The notes under the pieces: generated by a model
Database searches by the model: none
Seen by the model: the letters and a program-made list of their open reading frames with translations, nothing else
Told to the model about the DNA's origin: nothing
Shown: piece after piece, positions 38,493 to 49,737 of the stretch
Position numbering within the stretch: the stretch's first letter is position 1
How the letters are laid out: every line of letters begins with the position of its first letter
Position numbers and translations under genes: made by a program
Source: Methylobacterium sp. Leaf465
GTDB lineage: Bacteria; Pseudomonadota; Alphaproteobacteria; Rhizobiales; Beijerinckiaceae
Assembly: GCF_001424705.1 (NCBI RefSeq)
Contig: NZ_LMRA01000001.1
Span: forward strand, 337,608-401,607
Direction of reading: 5' to 3'
DNA length: 64,000 nt

Positions 38493-38517
38493 GGAACCGT
38501 TGTTTGCGGTCTGCGTT
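38493..38517 (+). promoter_or_regulatory. EcfG-type promoter of the exported small protein
   Basis: Exact GGAAC-N16-CGTT on the plus strand. The -10 ends 40 bp before the ATG at 38558. Confidence 0.82.
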
Positions 38518-38557
38518 GAGCTGACAACCTGTCAAGCTCTGCGCGGAGATTAAGACT

Positions 38558-38923
38558 ATGTCTCGGTCTGGCTTCTTTCTCAGCGTGAGTGGACCGGCGG
38601 CCATACTGACGTTGCTGATCCATCCGACGATCCGCTTGGCAGCCGATCAGTGGGCGCCCGCAACCAAACCGGTCGCTTCGCTTGCGCAGCAAGAAAATCC
38701 CGAAATCCGCGACATTCCGGCAACGGCTGGCCAGGTGTATCTCGCGTCCGTTCCGAGTGCGGCACCGCGTTCCGAGCCGGTTTCTCCCGCTCTAGGGAGG
38801 ACGGCCAGCGACAGGGAGCTGCTCCGGCTGCGCAAGCCGCTCCAGGAAGGCTGCGAGCGGGCCATCAGTTCCCTGGCCGGTCCGGAGGCCCGTCGTATGG
38901 TGCCGGGCCGTTGCATGACCTGA
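38558..38923 (+). CDS. Small exported protein, predicted general-stress gene
   Basis: A 121-residue protein. The N-terminal MSRSGFFLSVSGPAAILTLL with LIHPTIRLAA behaves as a signal peptide or membrane anchor. The middle is Ala/Pro-rich and the C-terminal part (ELLRLRKPLQEGCERAISSL then AGPEARRMVPGRCMT) holds two cysteines that could form a disulfide. No recognised family. The exact EcfG-type promoter upstream predicts control by PhyR/NepR/EcfG, and the strong hairpin downstream makes it a single-gene unit. Confidence 0.65.
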   Translation: MSRSGFFLSVSGPAAILTLLIHPTIRLAADQWAPATKPVASLAQQENPEIRDIPATAGQVYLASVPSAAPRSEPVSPALGRTASDRELLRLRKPLQEGCERAISSLAGPEARRMVPGRCMT

Positions 38924-38950
38924 CCGAGACCGATCTAACAATCTAACCGT

Positions 38951-38989
38951 ACGAGAACGCCCCGTTCTGTTCGAGCGGGGCGTTCTCGT
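38951..38989. terminator. Inverted repeat after the exported small protein
   Basis: Perfect 13-bp arms ACGAGAACGCCCC / GGGGCGTTCTCGT around a 13-base loop. There is no T-run, so it is terminator-like rather than canonical. Confidence 0.6.
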
Positions 38990-39005
38990 AGATTCAGAGG
39001 GCACG

Positions 39006-39037
39006 AAAAAGGCGCGTAGCCCTGAGGGCCACGCGCC
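39006..39037 (-). terminator. Terminator of the KGG stress protein gene
   Basis: GGCGCGT-A-GCCCT / AGGGC-C-ACGCGCC hairpin with a T-run (TTTTT) on the minus strand, 11 bp after the stop codon of the KGG protein gene. Confidence 0.88.
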
Positions 39038-39047
39038 GAAACGTGTG

Positions 39048-39242
39048 CTACTCGTCGCCGGGACGGCCGGAGCCGCTCGACTGACCGCCCTTGCGGCCCG
39101 CATTCGAGGCCAACTCGCGATCCTGCGAGAACGAGCGCTTCTCGGCCGGCACGCTGCGGCCGCCCTTGCTCGCGATTTCCCGCTGCCGTTCGAGGTCCAT
39201 CGATGCGAAACCTCGCTTCGAGGTGGAATTTCCTGATGCCAT
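39048..39242 (-). CDS. KGG-motif general stress protein
   Basis: A 64-residue, very hydrophilic protein. It has two copies of a con-10/GsiB-like stress motif: MDLERQREIASKGGRSVP and RELASNAGRKGGQSS. The family forms disordered, hydrophilin-like proteins linked to desiccation and general stress. The upstream GGAAC-N17-GTT motif (39302-39278) supports membership of the EcfG regulon, and a strong terminator closes the unit. Confidence 0.88.
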   Translation of the reverse strand: MASGNSTSKRGFASMDLERQREIASKGGRSVPAEKRSFSQDRELASNAGRKGGQSSGSGRPGDE

Positions 39243-39277
39243 CAGCGCCTCCTCAGCTTTGCGTTCACTGCCAAGAC

Positions 39278-39302
39278 AACCTTTGCGAATATCGATGGTT
39301 CC
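39278..39302 (-). promoter_or_regulatory. EcfG-type promoter of the KGG protein gene
   Basis: On the minus strand GGAAC, 17 bases, GTT; the N17 spacing is also allowed for EcfG promoters. About 35 bp lie between the -10 and the start codon. Confidence 0.7.
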
Positions 39303-39534
39303 TCATCTGATCGCTGAGCGAGCAGTCCAGGCCCCGAGGATTGGCGATTAATTTAAGCTTAACCGTTAGATGTGGAGGCTGTTCTGACGGGCTGAGGCCC
39401 AGGCGGATCGCTTCCGCTGGGGGCGCCGCAGCCCTCGGGCCGTCGGGGTCTGGACAAAGGGGCGCCGACCCGCATTGGATGCGCCAGGATCGTGCCGGAC
39501 CGGGAGGGACGTCGCGTCACGGGAGCCCGACTCA

Positions 39535-39978
39535 ATGACCCTCGAGACAGAGGTTTCGTCCCTTCGCCAGGTGCCCCTGTTCCGCGGTGTCGAGCCGTCG
39601 CGCCTGAAGCTTCTCGCCTTCACCAGCGAGCGCGTGCATTTCGAGGCCGGCCAGCAGCTTTTCGCTCGGGGCGACGCGGCCGATGCGGCCTATCTTCTCC
39701 TGGAAGGTTCGGCGGAGGTCTCCATCGACGGACCGCAAGGTCCTTTTCGCCTGGCGCTGCTGGGCGCGAACGCCCTCGTGGGGGAGATGGGCATCCTCGC
39801 CGACCAGCCGCGCTCGGCGACCGTCGCCGCAGTCGATCCGGCCATGGCCCTGCGCATCGATCGGACGGTCTTCCTGGAACTTCTGGCGCAGTTCCCGCCC
39901 ATCGCCATCGCGGTGATGCGCGAACTGGCGCTCCGCCTCGAACAGACCAACCAGCAGCTCGCCCAGAGCCGGGGCTGA
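39535..39978 (+). CDS. Cyclic-nucleotide-binding-domain protein (no DNA-binding domain)
   Basis: A 147-residue single CNB domain. It shows VPLFRGVEPSRLKLLAFTSE, the pattern EAGQQLFARGDAADAAYLLL, and the phosphate-binding cassette-like region LLGANALVGEMGILADQPRS where Arg contacts the cyclic phosphate in family members. The C-terminal helix is present but no helix-turn-helix follows, so it is not a Crp/Fnr transcription factor. It may act by binding a partner. ATG 39535 is used. Confidence 0.85.
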   Translation: MTLETEVSSLRQVPLFRGVEPSRLKLLAFTSERVHFEAGQQLFARGDAADAAYLLLEGSAEVSIDGPQGPFRLALLGANALVGEMGILADQPRSATVAAVDPAMALRIDRTVFLELLAQFPPIAIAVMRELALRLEQTNQQLAQSRG

Positions 39979-40000
39979 GGGCGAAGGCCGAGCCGCGTGC

Positions 40001-40447
40001 CTACGGGGAGGCCGGGTAGGTGATGAACTCCATCAGGGAGCCGTCAGGGTCTCGGAAGTAGAGGCTCACCCCGGCGCCGGCGGCACCGTTGCGCTCCACG
40101 GGTCCGAGCTCGATCGTCACGCCCAGCGACGCGAGGTGGTCGGCGGCCTGCTCGATCGTGCCCGACCAGCGAAAGCACAGATCGCTGTTCCCCGGCTGCA
40201 CGGGGATCCGCGCCAGCGGCGTCGCGTTCACCCCCGGCCCGTGCACGTTCAGTTGGACGCCGCCGAAGCGATAGACGAAGGCCGACCCGCGGGAGATGAT
40301 CTCGGCCCCCATCACGTCACGATAGAACGCGTTCGAGCGCTCCCAGTCCGTGACTTGGATGACGCAGTGGTCAAGATGGACGGCGGGGGCGAGGTCGGCC
40401 AGAGGGGCGCCCGCATCGATCTCGGAAAGCACCTGCGTTTCGACCAT
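40001..40447 (-). CDS. VOC (glyoxalase/bleomycin-resistance fold) family protein
   Basis: A 148-residue single-chain VOC protein: VHLDHCVIQVTDWERSNAFY at the start, then GGVQLNVHGPG, and LYFRDPDGSLMEFITYP at the end. The metal-ligand positions His (HLDHC), His (NVHG) and Glu (MEF) are visible. The reaction is unknown; candidates are a dioxygenase or lyase. It converges on the CNB gene with about 22 bp between stops. Confidence 0.88.
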   Translation of the reverse strand: MVETQVLSEIDAGAPLADLAPAVHLDHCVIQVTDWERSNAFYRDVMGAEIISRGSAFVYRFGGVQLNVHGPGVNATPLARIPVQPGNSDLCFRWSGTIEQAADHLASLGVTIELGPVERNGAAGAGVSLYFRDPDGSLMEFITYPASP

Positions 40448-40693
40448 CGTCACCCGTACTCCGGAGCCCATGGCGGCCCGGAGCCATCATGGAAGTCCCG
40501 TTCGCGCGATGCAATGCGCGGGGCGCAGCCCGGCTCGTCCCGCCGTCATCATCCGATCTCGGACGCCTCCGCCGCAGGGCTGCTCGAGCACGCAACTGCT
40601 TACCTGCGGCGGGAATGACACAACGTCGGCGCCCCGGGAGCGGTAGTCAGGGGACAGAGCCGTCCTCCGACGCGTCGAAACGTGGAGCTGTCC

Positions 40694-41335
40694 ATGCCGT
40701 CCCGCCGCCTCATCCTCGGCCTGATCCTGATCGCGCCCCTCGCGGCATGCCAGTCCCATGGCCCCGTGAACCTGGCCCAGGACGACGAAGCGGCCTGGTA
40801 CACCGGCACGATGCCGGACAAGCCCTACGACGTCCCCCTGGTCGACAAGTCCCGGCTCGATCCGAAGTATCGCCGGCAGGTGGTGCGCTACACCGGTCCG
40901 GAGAAGCCCGGCACGATCGTCGTCGACATCGACAACCGGCAGCTCGCCCTGGTGCAGGAGGACGGGACGGCGGTGCAGTACGGCGTCGGCGTGGGCAAGC
41001 TCGGCTTCTCTTGGAAGGGCCAGGCCCGGGTCGGACGCAAGGGTGTCTGGCCCGACTGGAGCCCCACCACCACGATGGTCTCCCTCAACCCGGACCTGCC
41101 GCGCACCCGAAAGGGCGGCGTCGACAATCCCCTCGGCGCCCGCGCCCTCTACCTCTACCAGGGCAACCGCGACATCCTCTTCCGCATCCACGGCACCAAC
41201 GAGCCCTGGAGCATCGGCGAGCAGATGTCGTCCGGTTGCGTGCGGATGCTCAACGAGGACATCGTCGACCTCTACGAGCGGGTGCCCGTGGGTACGCAGG
41301 TCCTGGTCAGGCGCAACGGCAAGTACCGCGTCTGA
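40694..41335 (+). CDS. L,D-transpeptidase lipoprotein (YkuD family)
   Basis: A 213-residue envelope enzyme. A lipoprotein signal is present (LILGLILIAPLAACQS, lipobox LAAC). The YkuD domain includes VVDIDNRQLALVQEDG and the catalytic motif RIHGTNEPWSIG then MSSGCVRML, with the nucleophile Cys and the conserved HGT and SSGC elements. Such enzymes form 3-3 peptidoglycan cross-links or attach proteins to peptidoglycan. Start MPSRRLILG is used. A DUF3096 gene follows 61 bp later. Confidence 0.93.
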   Translation: MPSRRLILGLILIAPLAACQSHGPVNLAQDDEAAWYTGTMPDKPYDVPLVDKSRLDPKYRRQVVRYTGPEKPGTIVVDIDNRQLALVQEDGTAVQYGVGVGKLGFSWKGQARVGRKGVWPDWSPTTTMVSLNPDLPRTRKGGVDNPLGARALYLYQGNRDILFRIHGTNEPWSIGEQMSSGCVRMLNEDIVDLYERVPVGTQVLVRRNGKYRV

Positions 41336-41396
41336 CACCGCCTCTGAGCCGCCGCGCGGCGCCGACAAGTCCTGAAGCCGTGCCGGAGCGCGCCCC

Positions 41397-41549
41397 ATGA
41401 CCATCACGATCTCCAGTCTTCAGCCCGTCATCGCCCTGGCCGCCGGCGTGCTGATCCTGATCGTCCCGCGGCTGCTGAACTTCATCGTGGCGATCTACCT
41501 CATCCTGGTCGGCCTGATCGGCCTCGGCGTCTTCCGCGCGCTCGGCTGA
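41397..41549 (+). CDS. DUF3096 small membrane protein
   Basis: A 50-residue protein missed by length cut-offs. MTITISSLQPVIALAAGVLI, then LIVPRLLNFIVAIYLILVGL, ending IGLGVFRALG, is the DUF3096 pattern with its PRLLN turn between two helices. Function unknown. It lies downstream of the L,D-transpeptidase and upstream of ppdK. Confidence 0.85.
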   Translation: MTITISSLQPVIALAAGVLILIVPRLLNFIVAIYLILVGLIGLGVFRALG

Positions 41550-41696
41550 TCCGGCAACGGCTCCGTTACAGCGGGCCCGAAGCGTCACGCGGTGCCCGCC
41601 TGGAGAAGCCGTTCATCTTGCGTTGCAGCAGAAGATGGTCCAACCCGCCGTGTTAGGCATGGGGCAGTGTTCACTCCTGCAAGCGGACGGATACAG

Positions 41697-44378
<2,682 letters not shown>

Positions 44379-44389
44379 GATCGCACGAG

Positions 44390-44424
44390 GGGCCGCGGCG
44401 ACCCGCACAGTGTCGCCGCGGCCC
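44390..44424. terminator. Terminator-like hairpin after ppdK
   Basis: Perfect 13-bp arms GGGCCGCGGCGAC / GTCGCCGCGGCCC, 11 bp after the ppdK stop, without a T-run. Confidence 0.65.
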
Positions 44425-44605
44425 GACGATGACGGATCGGGACGGCCGCGCGCCGTCCCGGGTCAACGGTCGAACGAACCGTTCAACAAATTGTCGAAAA
44501 CGCGGCGAACCGATTCCGCGCGGGCACGTTCAGTGCTAGTGCCAAACCATGACGCGCAGGCAACCCTGCTGACTGGGGCGGCAGCCAACGCGTGGGATCG
44601 CCGGC

Positions 44606-44869
44606 ATGAACGACACCAGCCCACCCCCCCTGTTTCTCAATGAAAGTCCCGTCGCTGTCCCGCTGCCCCGCGTGATGCAGCAGGCGTATCTCTGGATCGT
44701 GGCCGGCCTGAGCGGCCTCGCCACCATCGTGCTGTTCGTCTTCGCCGTCGCCACGCAGAGCGGGGCCGATGCCGAGCGGATCGCCGGCGCGCAGGGGAGC
44801 GGACGCTCGAACCTCGCGACCCTGGTCGGCAGCCTGGCGGCGATGCACGGTCGTCCCGGCGCGCTCTGA
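44606..44869 (+). CDS. Small single-helix membrane protein
   Basis: An 87-residue protein with one helix (YLWIVAGLSGLATIVLFVFA) after a short cytoplasmic part, then a Gly/Ser/Ala-rich tail. No family recognised. It is a plausible gene because of its start context and codon use, but support is limited. Confidence 0.5.
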   Translation: MNDTSPPPLFLNESPVAVPLPRVMQQAYLWIVAGLSGLATIVLFVFAVATQSGADAERIAGAQGSGRSNLATLVGSLAAMHGRPGAL

Positions 44870-44971
44870 CGCCCCCGCTTAACCGCTCCGCAACCATACC
44901 GCACGATAGTTGAACGCAACGGCCGCTTCCGTGTCCTCCTGGGACCGGCGGTGTGAGCGTTTGGCATCCTG

Positions 44972-46048
44972 GTGCGAGTCGGTTGCGTGGGTAGGAAACA
45001 GGTACGGCGCGCGTCGCATCTGCGCTGGCTCAGCGCGGCGATGACTCCCTGGGCGGCGGGCATCGGGCTGCTCGTCTCCTTCACCGCCACGGCCGGCACG
45101 GACATGGCGCCGGGCTCCGCCGGGCGCGCGGCCGGTCCGGCTCGGCTCCTCGCGACGGCCTCCCCCGGGGCCCGGCTTGCGGGGACGGAGACGCGCTCGC
45201 ACGCGCCGCACCGGGTCTACACCCGCGGCACCACCGAAGGCCTTCTCTACGCCGAGGGCCGGGGCGACGCCCTCGTCGTACGGACGAGCCTCGCGGAGCC
45301 CGTGAGCGGCTTGCTGGAATCAGGATCGGCGACCTGGAATCCGGACCTCGATGCCGGCTTCGTACCACCCCCCGACCTCGGCCTCGATGCGAGCGGGGAG
45401 AGCGAGGGCTCGGTGATCGCGGTGGAGGATGGGGCGACCCCCGCCATTCCCCGCGCGGAAGCGCTCTCCTCGACCACCCCGGCCCCGGCCGATGCGACGC
45501 CGATCGAGATCGCCGCCGCGAGCCTCGTCTTCCCAGGCCTGTCGCCGCGGGGATCCCAGGCGGATGGCGCCACGCCGGGTGCGGCCGTGCCCCCGGACGT
45601 CGCACGCCACCGCTACGCCGACCTGATCGGTCCCGACGCCATGGACCGCGAGCAGCGCTGTCTCGCCGAGGCCGTGTACTTCGAGGCGCGCAGCGAATCC
45701 GAAGAGGGGCAGGCGGCGGTCGCCCAGGTCGTCCTCAACCGAGTGAAGAGCGGTCTCTATCCCAGCAACGTCTGCGGCGTCGTCTATCAGAACCGCCACC
45801 GCTACATGGGCTGCCAGTTCTCCTTCGCCTGCGAAGGCAAGTCCCTGCGCATCGCCGACGGGCCGTCCTGGCAGAACGCCACCCGGATCGCCAGCGCGGT
45901 CATTGAGGGGCGCACCTATCTAAGCGAAGTCGGCGGAGCGACCCATTACCACGCGGACTACGTGAAACCAGGCTGGTCACGGCGCCTGAAGAAGATGGAC
46001 GTCATCGGGCGGCACATCTTTTACCAGCTCAAGCGCGGTCAGACCTGA
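44972..46048 (+). CDS. SleB-like cell wall hydrolase
   Basis: A 358-residue exported protein. The N-terminus is basic and then hydrophobic (LSAAMTPWAAGIGLLVSFTA), consistent with a signal or anchor. A long low-complexity linker (about 60-210) precedes a C-terminal hydrolase-2 domain: QRCLAEAVYFEARSESEEGQ with the catalytic Glu, VAQVVLNRVKSGLYPSNVCG, GCQFSFACEG, and THYHADYVKPGW. These enzymes cleave peptidoglycan; the non-sporulating members work in cell-wall turnover. Starts with GTG. Confidence 0.9.
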   Translation: MRVGCVGRKQVRRASHLRWLSAAMTPWAAGIGLLVSFTATAGTDMAPGSAGRAAGPARLLATASPGARLAGTETRSHAPHRVYTRGTTEGLLYAEGRGDALVVRTSLAEPVSGLLESGSATWNPDLDAGFVPPPDLGLDASGESEGSVIAVEDGATPAIPRAEALSSTTPAPADATPIEIAAASLVFPGLSPRGSQADGATPGAAVPPDVARHRYADLIGPDAMDREQRCLAEAVYFEARSESEEGQAAVAQVVLNRVKSGLYPSNVCGVVYQNRHRYMGCQFSFACEGKSLRIADGPSWQNATRIASAVIEGRTYLSEVGGATHYHADYVKPGWSRRLKKMDVIGRHIFYQLKRGQT

Positions 46049-46241
46049 TTTTCTCGACAGTTCCGCGTGTTTTTACCTAAGCAGTGAAACTTCTAAGTAG
46101 TCCTAAGCTTGGGTTAATTTTACCTTGAGTCTCGATACAGCTTGATCGAGCGGCAACTTGGCGGCCTCTGGAACGTCGAGATGCGCGCGGGCTTCGCGCG
46201 CCATCCCGTCCTATCCAGCGTTTCGAGCCGAGGAACCCGTC

Positions 46242-46829
46242 ATGACCACGCCGGTCGCAGCCCGTATCAGTCTCGCCGCCATCGCGGGCGCCGTCATCAC
46301 CCTGTCCTCCGCCCAGGCCGGCGGCTGCGGCGGCGCCGAGTGCTACCGCCACGTCAACACCCCTCCGGTCTACGGCGCGGTGTCCGAGCAGGTCCTCGTC
46401 CGCCCGGCCGAGACCGTCTACCGCACCATTCCTCCGGTCTACGAGACCGTCTCGGAGCGTGTTCTCGTGGCGCCCGGCGGCCGGGTCTGGCAGACTCGTC
46501 GGGATGCCTATGGTGAGCTGATCGGTTGCTGGGTGGACGTGCCGCCGCAATATTCCGTCCGCCGCCGCCGCGTCCTCGTGCAGCCCGCGCAGACGATTCC
46601 CGAGACCCTTCCGCCGCAATACGCCAGCGTCCGCCGCCGGGTCCTGGTGCAGCCCGCCCGGTCGGGCTGGGTCCCGGCCAATTACGGCCAGGGCGGCTAT
46701 CCCGGCGCCTTCGGCCCCAGTCTCGCCGTCGGCTCGATTCCCGACGCCTTCGGCATCACCGGTGCCAGCTCGGCCGATGTCGGCGTCGGCCTCGGCTTCT
46801 CCTCCGGCAGCATCTACGACGGCTACTGA
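46242..46829 (+). CDS. Exported repeat protein with RVLV-P motifs
   Basis: A 195-residue protein with a signal peptide (ISLAAIAGAVITLSSAQA). It contains four copies of a motif of about 25 residues: PPVYGAVSEQVLVRPAE, PPVYETVSERVLVAPGG, PPQYSVRRRRVLVQPAQ and PPQYASVRRRVLVQPAR. A Gly/Ser-rich C-terminus follows. Two cysteine pairs lie near the N-terminus (GGCGGAECY). I do not recognise a named family; similar repeats occur in Methylobacterium and Bradyrhizobium exported proteins. The ribosome binding site is GAGGAA. Confidence 0.7.
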   Translation: MTTPVAARISLAAIAGAVITLSSAQAGGCGGAECYRHVNTPPVYGAVSEQVLVRPAETVYRTIPPVYETVSERVLVAPGGRVWQTRRDAYGELIGCWVDVPPQYSVRRRRVLVQPAQTIPETLPPQYASVRRRVLVQPARSGWVPANYGQGGYPGAFGPSLAVGSIPDAFGITGASSADVGVGLGFSSGSIYDGY

Positions 46830-46935
46830 GCCCTTCGTCGCCGACCCTTCTCCGGCTCCGGACGCCAGCGGCGCCCGGGGCCGCTTGATTCGGACCGTCC
46901 GTGCCACACCTCAGTCCCGTCAGTGGAGGCGTGCC

Positions 46936-47922
46936 ATGGGTCGGTTCAAGGCTTGGGTCATCGAGAAGACCGAGACGGGGCAATCCATCGCCTTCCAGGA
47001 TTTCGACGACGCCGACCTGATGCCGGGCGACGTCACGGTCCGGGTCACCCACTCCACGGTGAACTACAAGGACGGGCTGGCGATGACCGGCAAGTCGCCG
47101 GTGGTGCGCCGTTTCCCCATGATTCCCGGCATCGACTTCGCCGGGATCGTCGAGACCTCGGATCATCCCGACTACCAGCCCGGCGATGCGGTGGTGCTCA
47201 CCGGTTGGGGCGTCGGCGAGACCCATCTCGGGGCCTATGCGCAGCGCGCCCGGGTCAAAGGCGACTGGCTGGTGCCGCTTCCCCAGAGCCTGAGCCCCGC
47301 CCAGGCGATGGCGATCGGCACCGCCGGTTATACGGCGATGCTCTGCCTGATGGCCCTCGACCACCACGGCGCGACTCCGTCACAAGGACCGGTTCTCGTT
47401 ACCGGCGCCTCGGGTGGCGTCGGGTCCGTGGCAGTGGCCTTGCTGGCGCAGGCCGGCTGGCACGTCATCGCCTCCACCGGCCGCGATGCGGAATCCGACT
47501 ACCTGCGCGGCCTCGGTGCCTCGGAAATCCTCGACCGCGCGGAGCTGAGCCAGCCCGGCAAGCCGCTGGCCAAGGAGCGCTGGGCAGCGGCGGTGGATGC
47601 GGTCGGATCGGTCACTCTTGCCAACGTCCTGGCGGGGACGAAGGTGGACGGTGCGGTCGCCGCCTGCGGTCTGGCGCAGGGCATGGACCTGCCGACCTCG
47701 GTCGCCCCGTTCATCCTGCGCGGTGTCTCTCTGCTCGGCATCAACAGCGTGACGACGCCGCAACCGAAGCGCCGGGCGGCCTGGGACCGGCTCGCCCGGG
47801 AGCTCGATCACGACAAGCTGGCGGCGATGACCCAGACGGTGCCGCTGGCCGGCGTCGATACGGTGGCACGGGCGATCCTCGAAGGCCGGGTCCGGGGACG
47901 CACGGTTGTCGAGGTCGCCTGA
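46936..47922 (+). CDS. acuI: Acrylyl-CoA reductase / AcuI-type MDR oxidoreductase
   Basis: A 328-residue NADPH-dependent medium-chain reductase of the YhdH/AcuI type. It shows TVNYKDGLAMTGKSPVVRRF, FPMIPGIDFAGIVETSDHPD, the cofactor motif LVTGASGGVGSVAVALLAQA and the typical GINSVTTPQPKRRAAW. AcuI reduces acryloyl-CoA to propionyl-CoA, a detoxification step in DMSP and ethylmalonyl-CoA-pathway-related metabolism. A DmdC-like acyl-CoA dehydrogenase occurs 1.8 kb downstream. Confidence 0.88.
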   Translation: MGRFKAWVIEKTETGQSIAFQDFDDADLMPGDVTVRVTHSTVNYKDGLAMTGKSPVVRRFPMIPGIDFAGIVETSDHPDYQPGDAVVLTGWGVGETHLGAYAQRARVKGDWLVPLPQSLSPAQAMAIGTAGYTAMLCLMALDHHGATPSQGPVLVTGASGGVGSVAVALLAQAGWHVIASTGRDAESDYLRGLGASEILDRAELSQPGKPLAKERWAAAVDAVGSVTLANVLAGTKVDGAVAACGLAQGMDLPTSVAPFILRGVSLLGINSVTTPQPKRRAAWDRLARELDHDKLAAMTQTVPLAGVDTVARAILEGRVRGRTVVEVA

Positions 47923-47964
47923 GCATGACGGAACGTCGGGCAGGCGCCGGGCGTTTCCCCGATC

Positions 47965-48426
47965 ATGAGCCAAGCATTCGTCCGTGAGCGTGAAGGTGAA
48001 GCGGTGTTCGAGGATCTTCCCGAACGCCAGATCTCGTCGCACCCGAATTTCGTCACCGCCGAGGGCCTGGCCCATATCGAGGCGGAGGTCGCACGCCTTC
48101 AGGCCGCGTTCTCGGCCCTGACGCCCGAGGCCCAGGCCGACGTGGCCCGGGTGAACCGCGATCTCGCCTATTGGACCGCCCGGCGCAGTTCCGCGCAGTT
48201 GGTCGAGGCGGAGCCGGGCGACGTGGTCCGCTTCGGCTCGATGGTGACGATCCTGGCCGAGGACGACAGCCGCCGCACCTACCGGATCGTCGGCGAGGAC
48301 GAGGCCGACCCGGCCCAAGGCACGATCTCCTATGTCTCGCCGATGGCGCGCGCGCTGACCGGCAAGGTCGCCGGCGATGTGGTCGAGGTGAACGGGCACG
48401 AGAGCGAGATCCTGGAAATCGCCTGA
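47965..48426 (+). CDS. GreA/GreB-family transcription factor
   Basis: A 153-residue protein. An N-terminal helical hairpin (FVTAEGLAHIEAEVARLQAA) is followed by the FKBP-like C-terminal Gre domain (GDVVRFGSMVTILAEDD; YRIVGEDEADPAQGTISY; GKVAGDVVEVNG). Gre factors bind the RNA polymerase secondary channel. The coiled coil is slightly short compared with GreA, and I cannot pinpoint the acidic tip, so a Gre-like regulator (Rnk-type) is possible. It lies 42 bp after the reductase gene. Confidence 0.85.
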   Translation: MSQAFVREREGEAVFEDLPERQISSHPNFVTAEGLAHIEAEVARLQAAFSALTPEAQADVARVNRDLAYWTARRSSAQLVEAEPGDVVRFGSMVTILAEDDSRRTYRIVGEDEADPAQGTISYVSPMARALTGKVAGDVVEVNGHESEILEIA

Positions 48427-48482
48427 TGGGGTCTCGTAAATCGGGTCAGGGCGCCGTGGCCAGGGCCCGAATGACGCGCAAG

Positions 48483-48508
48483 AAAAAAGGCTCGGATTGC
48501 TCCGAGCC
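48483..48508 (-). terminator. Terminator of the Sua5 gene
   Basis: GGCTCGGA / TCCGAGCC stem with a TTGC loop, followed on the minus strand by TTTTTTC, about 90 bp after the Sua5 stop. Confidence 0.88.
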
Positions 48509-48601
48509 CGAGAGGGGAAAAGGCCATTGGGGGCTGAACTGGCCTTCGTACGGGGAAAACACGCCCCCGGCGGCTTGGTTCCAGCGCATCCCGAAAAAAT
48601 T

Positions 48602-49615
48602 TCAGCGCGGCGCCGCGGCCCTCCGAAGCCGGTCGTTGATCGCTTCGCCAAGACCCCGCTCCGGAATGGGCGCCACCGCGATCACCGGCGCCCCGAGGCC
48701 GTCGAGCTGGCGCAGGGCCGAGAACAGCCGGGCCGCGGCCTCGGCGAGATCCCCTGTGGGACTGAGGTTGAGGCGCGCCTGCGCCGCATCCGCTCCCGGG
48801 AGCGGATGCGGTCCGAACAGCAGCGCAACTTCGTCCGGTGCGGCGGCGGTCGCCTCGAGGCGGACCTGCGCCCGCGGCGCGTAGTGGGAGGCGAGGAGTC
48901 CCGGGCCGACCGGATGGGCCGTGTCCCCCCGCTCCGGGCCGGCCAGGGCGAAGCCAAGGCGCGCTTCCAGCGCCTCCCGTGTGACGCCCCCGGGCCGCAG
49001 CAGCCGGGGCACTCCGCCGAGACAGGCCACCACGGTGGATTCGACGCCGACCGGTGTCTCGCCGCCATCCAGCACGGCAGCGATCCGGCCCTCGAGGTCC
49101 GCCAGGACGTGATCGGCGTTGGTCGGGCTGACGCGTCCCGAACGGTTGGCGGAAGGCGCGGCGACGGGACGCCCGACCTGCGCCAGCAAGGCCCGGGTCA
49201 GGTCGGGCGCCGGCACCCGGAGGGCGACGCTCGGCAGGCCGGCCCGAGCGAGGTCGCAGACGCGGCAGCCCGGCGCGGAAGGCACCACTAGGGTCAGAGG
49301 GCCGGGCCAGAACGCCGCGGCGAGACTGCGCGCCGCGTCGTCGAAAAAGCCCTGGGCGAAGGCAGCCTCCGTGTCAGCTAGATGCGCGATCAGCGGATTG
49401 AAGCGCGGCCGCGCCTTGGCGGCAAAAATCTTCGCGACCGCCGCCGGGTCGGTGGCATCGGCCCCGAGGCCGTAGACCGTCTCAGTGGGGAAGGCCACGA
49501 CCTGCCCGGCCCGGAGCAGGGACGCGGCCGCCGCGATCCCGGCGGCGTCCTCGGTCAGCCGACGCGTCGCCACCGCCGGGATCGCGTCGTCGGGGATTGA
49601 CCCGAGATTGTTCAT
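48602..49615 (-). CDS. Threonylcarbamoyl-AMP synthase (Sua5)
   Basis: A 337-residue Sua5, which makes threonylcarbamoyl-AMP for the t6A modification of tRNAs. The YrdC domain has VVAFPTETVYGLGADATDPA, AKARPRFNPLIAHL and APSANRSGRVSPT, with STVV. The C-terminal Sua5 domain is present (GLLASHYAPRAQVRLEA), so this is the long form. The start MNNLGSIPDD is supported by alignment; the longer frame upstream is implausible. Divergent from the acyl-CoA dehydrogenase. Confidence 0.94.
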   Translation of the reverse strand: MNNLGSIPDDAIPAVATRRLTEDAAGIAAAASLLRAGQVVAFPTETVYGLGADATDPAAVAKIFAAKARPRFNPLIAHLADTEAAFAQGFFDDAARSLAAAFWPGPLTLVVPSAPGCRVCDLARAGLPSVALRVPAPDLTRALLAQVGRPVAAPSANRSGRVSPTNADHVLADLEGRIAAVLDGGETPVGVESTVVACLGGVPRLLRPGGVTREALEARLGFALAGPERGDTAHPVGPGLLASHYAPRAQVRLEATAAAPDEVALLFGPHPLPGADAAQARLNLSPTGDLAEAAARLFSALRQLDGLGAPVIAVAPIPERGLGEAINDRLRRAAAPR

Positions 49616-49737
49616 ATCTAAACTATCTTCACTGGCGCCCCTTCGGCGGGGAAAGCCTGGGCCTAGCGCCCGTCCGGGCCATGCGTCAAACACGGGGCGA
49701 CACGCGTCGATTCAACCAAGGCGCGGGAGGAAGCAAC

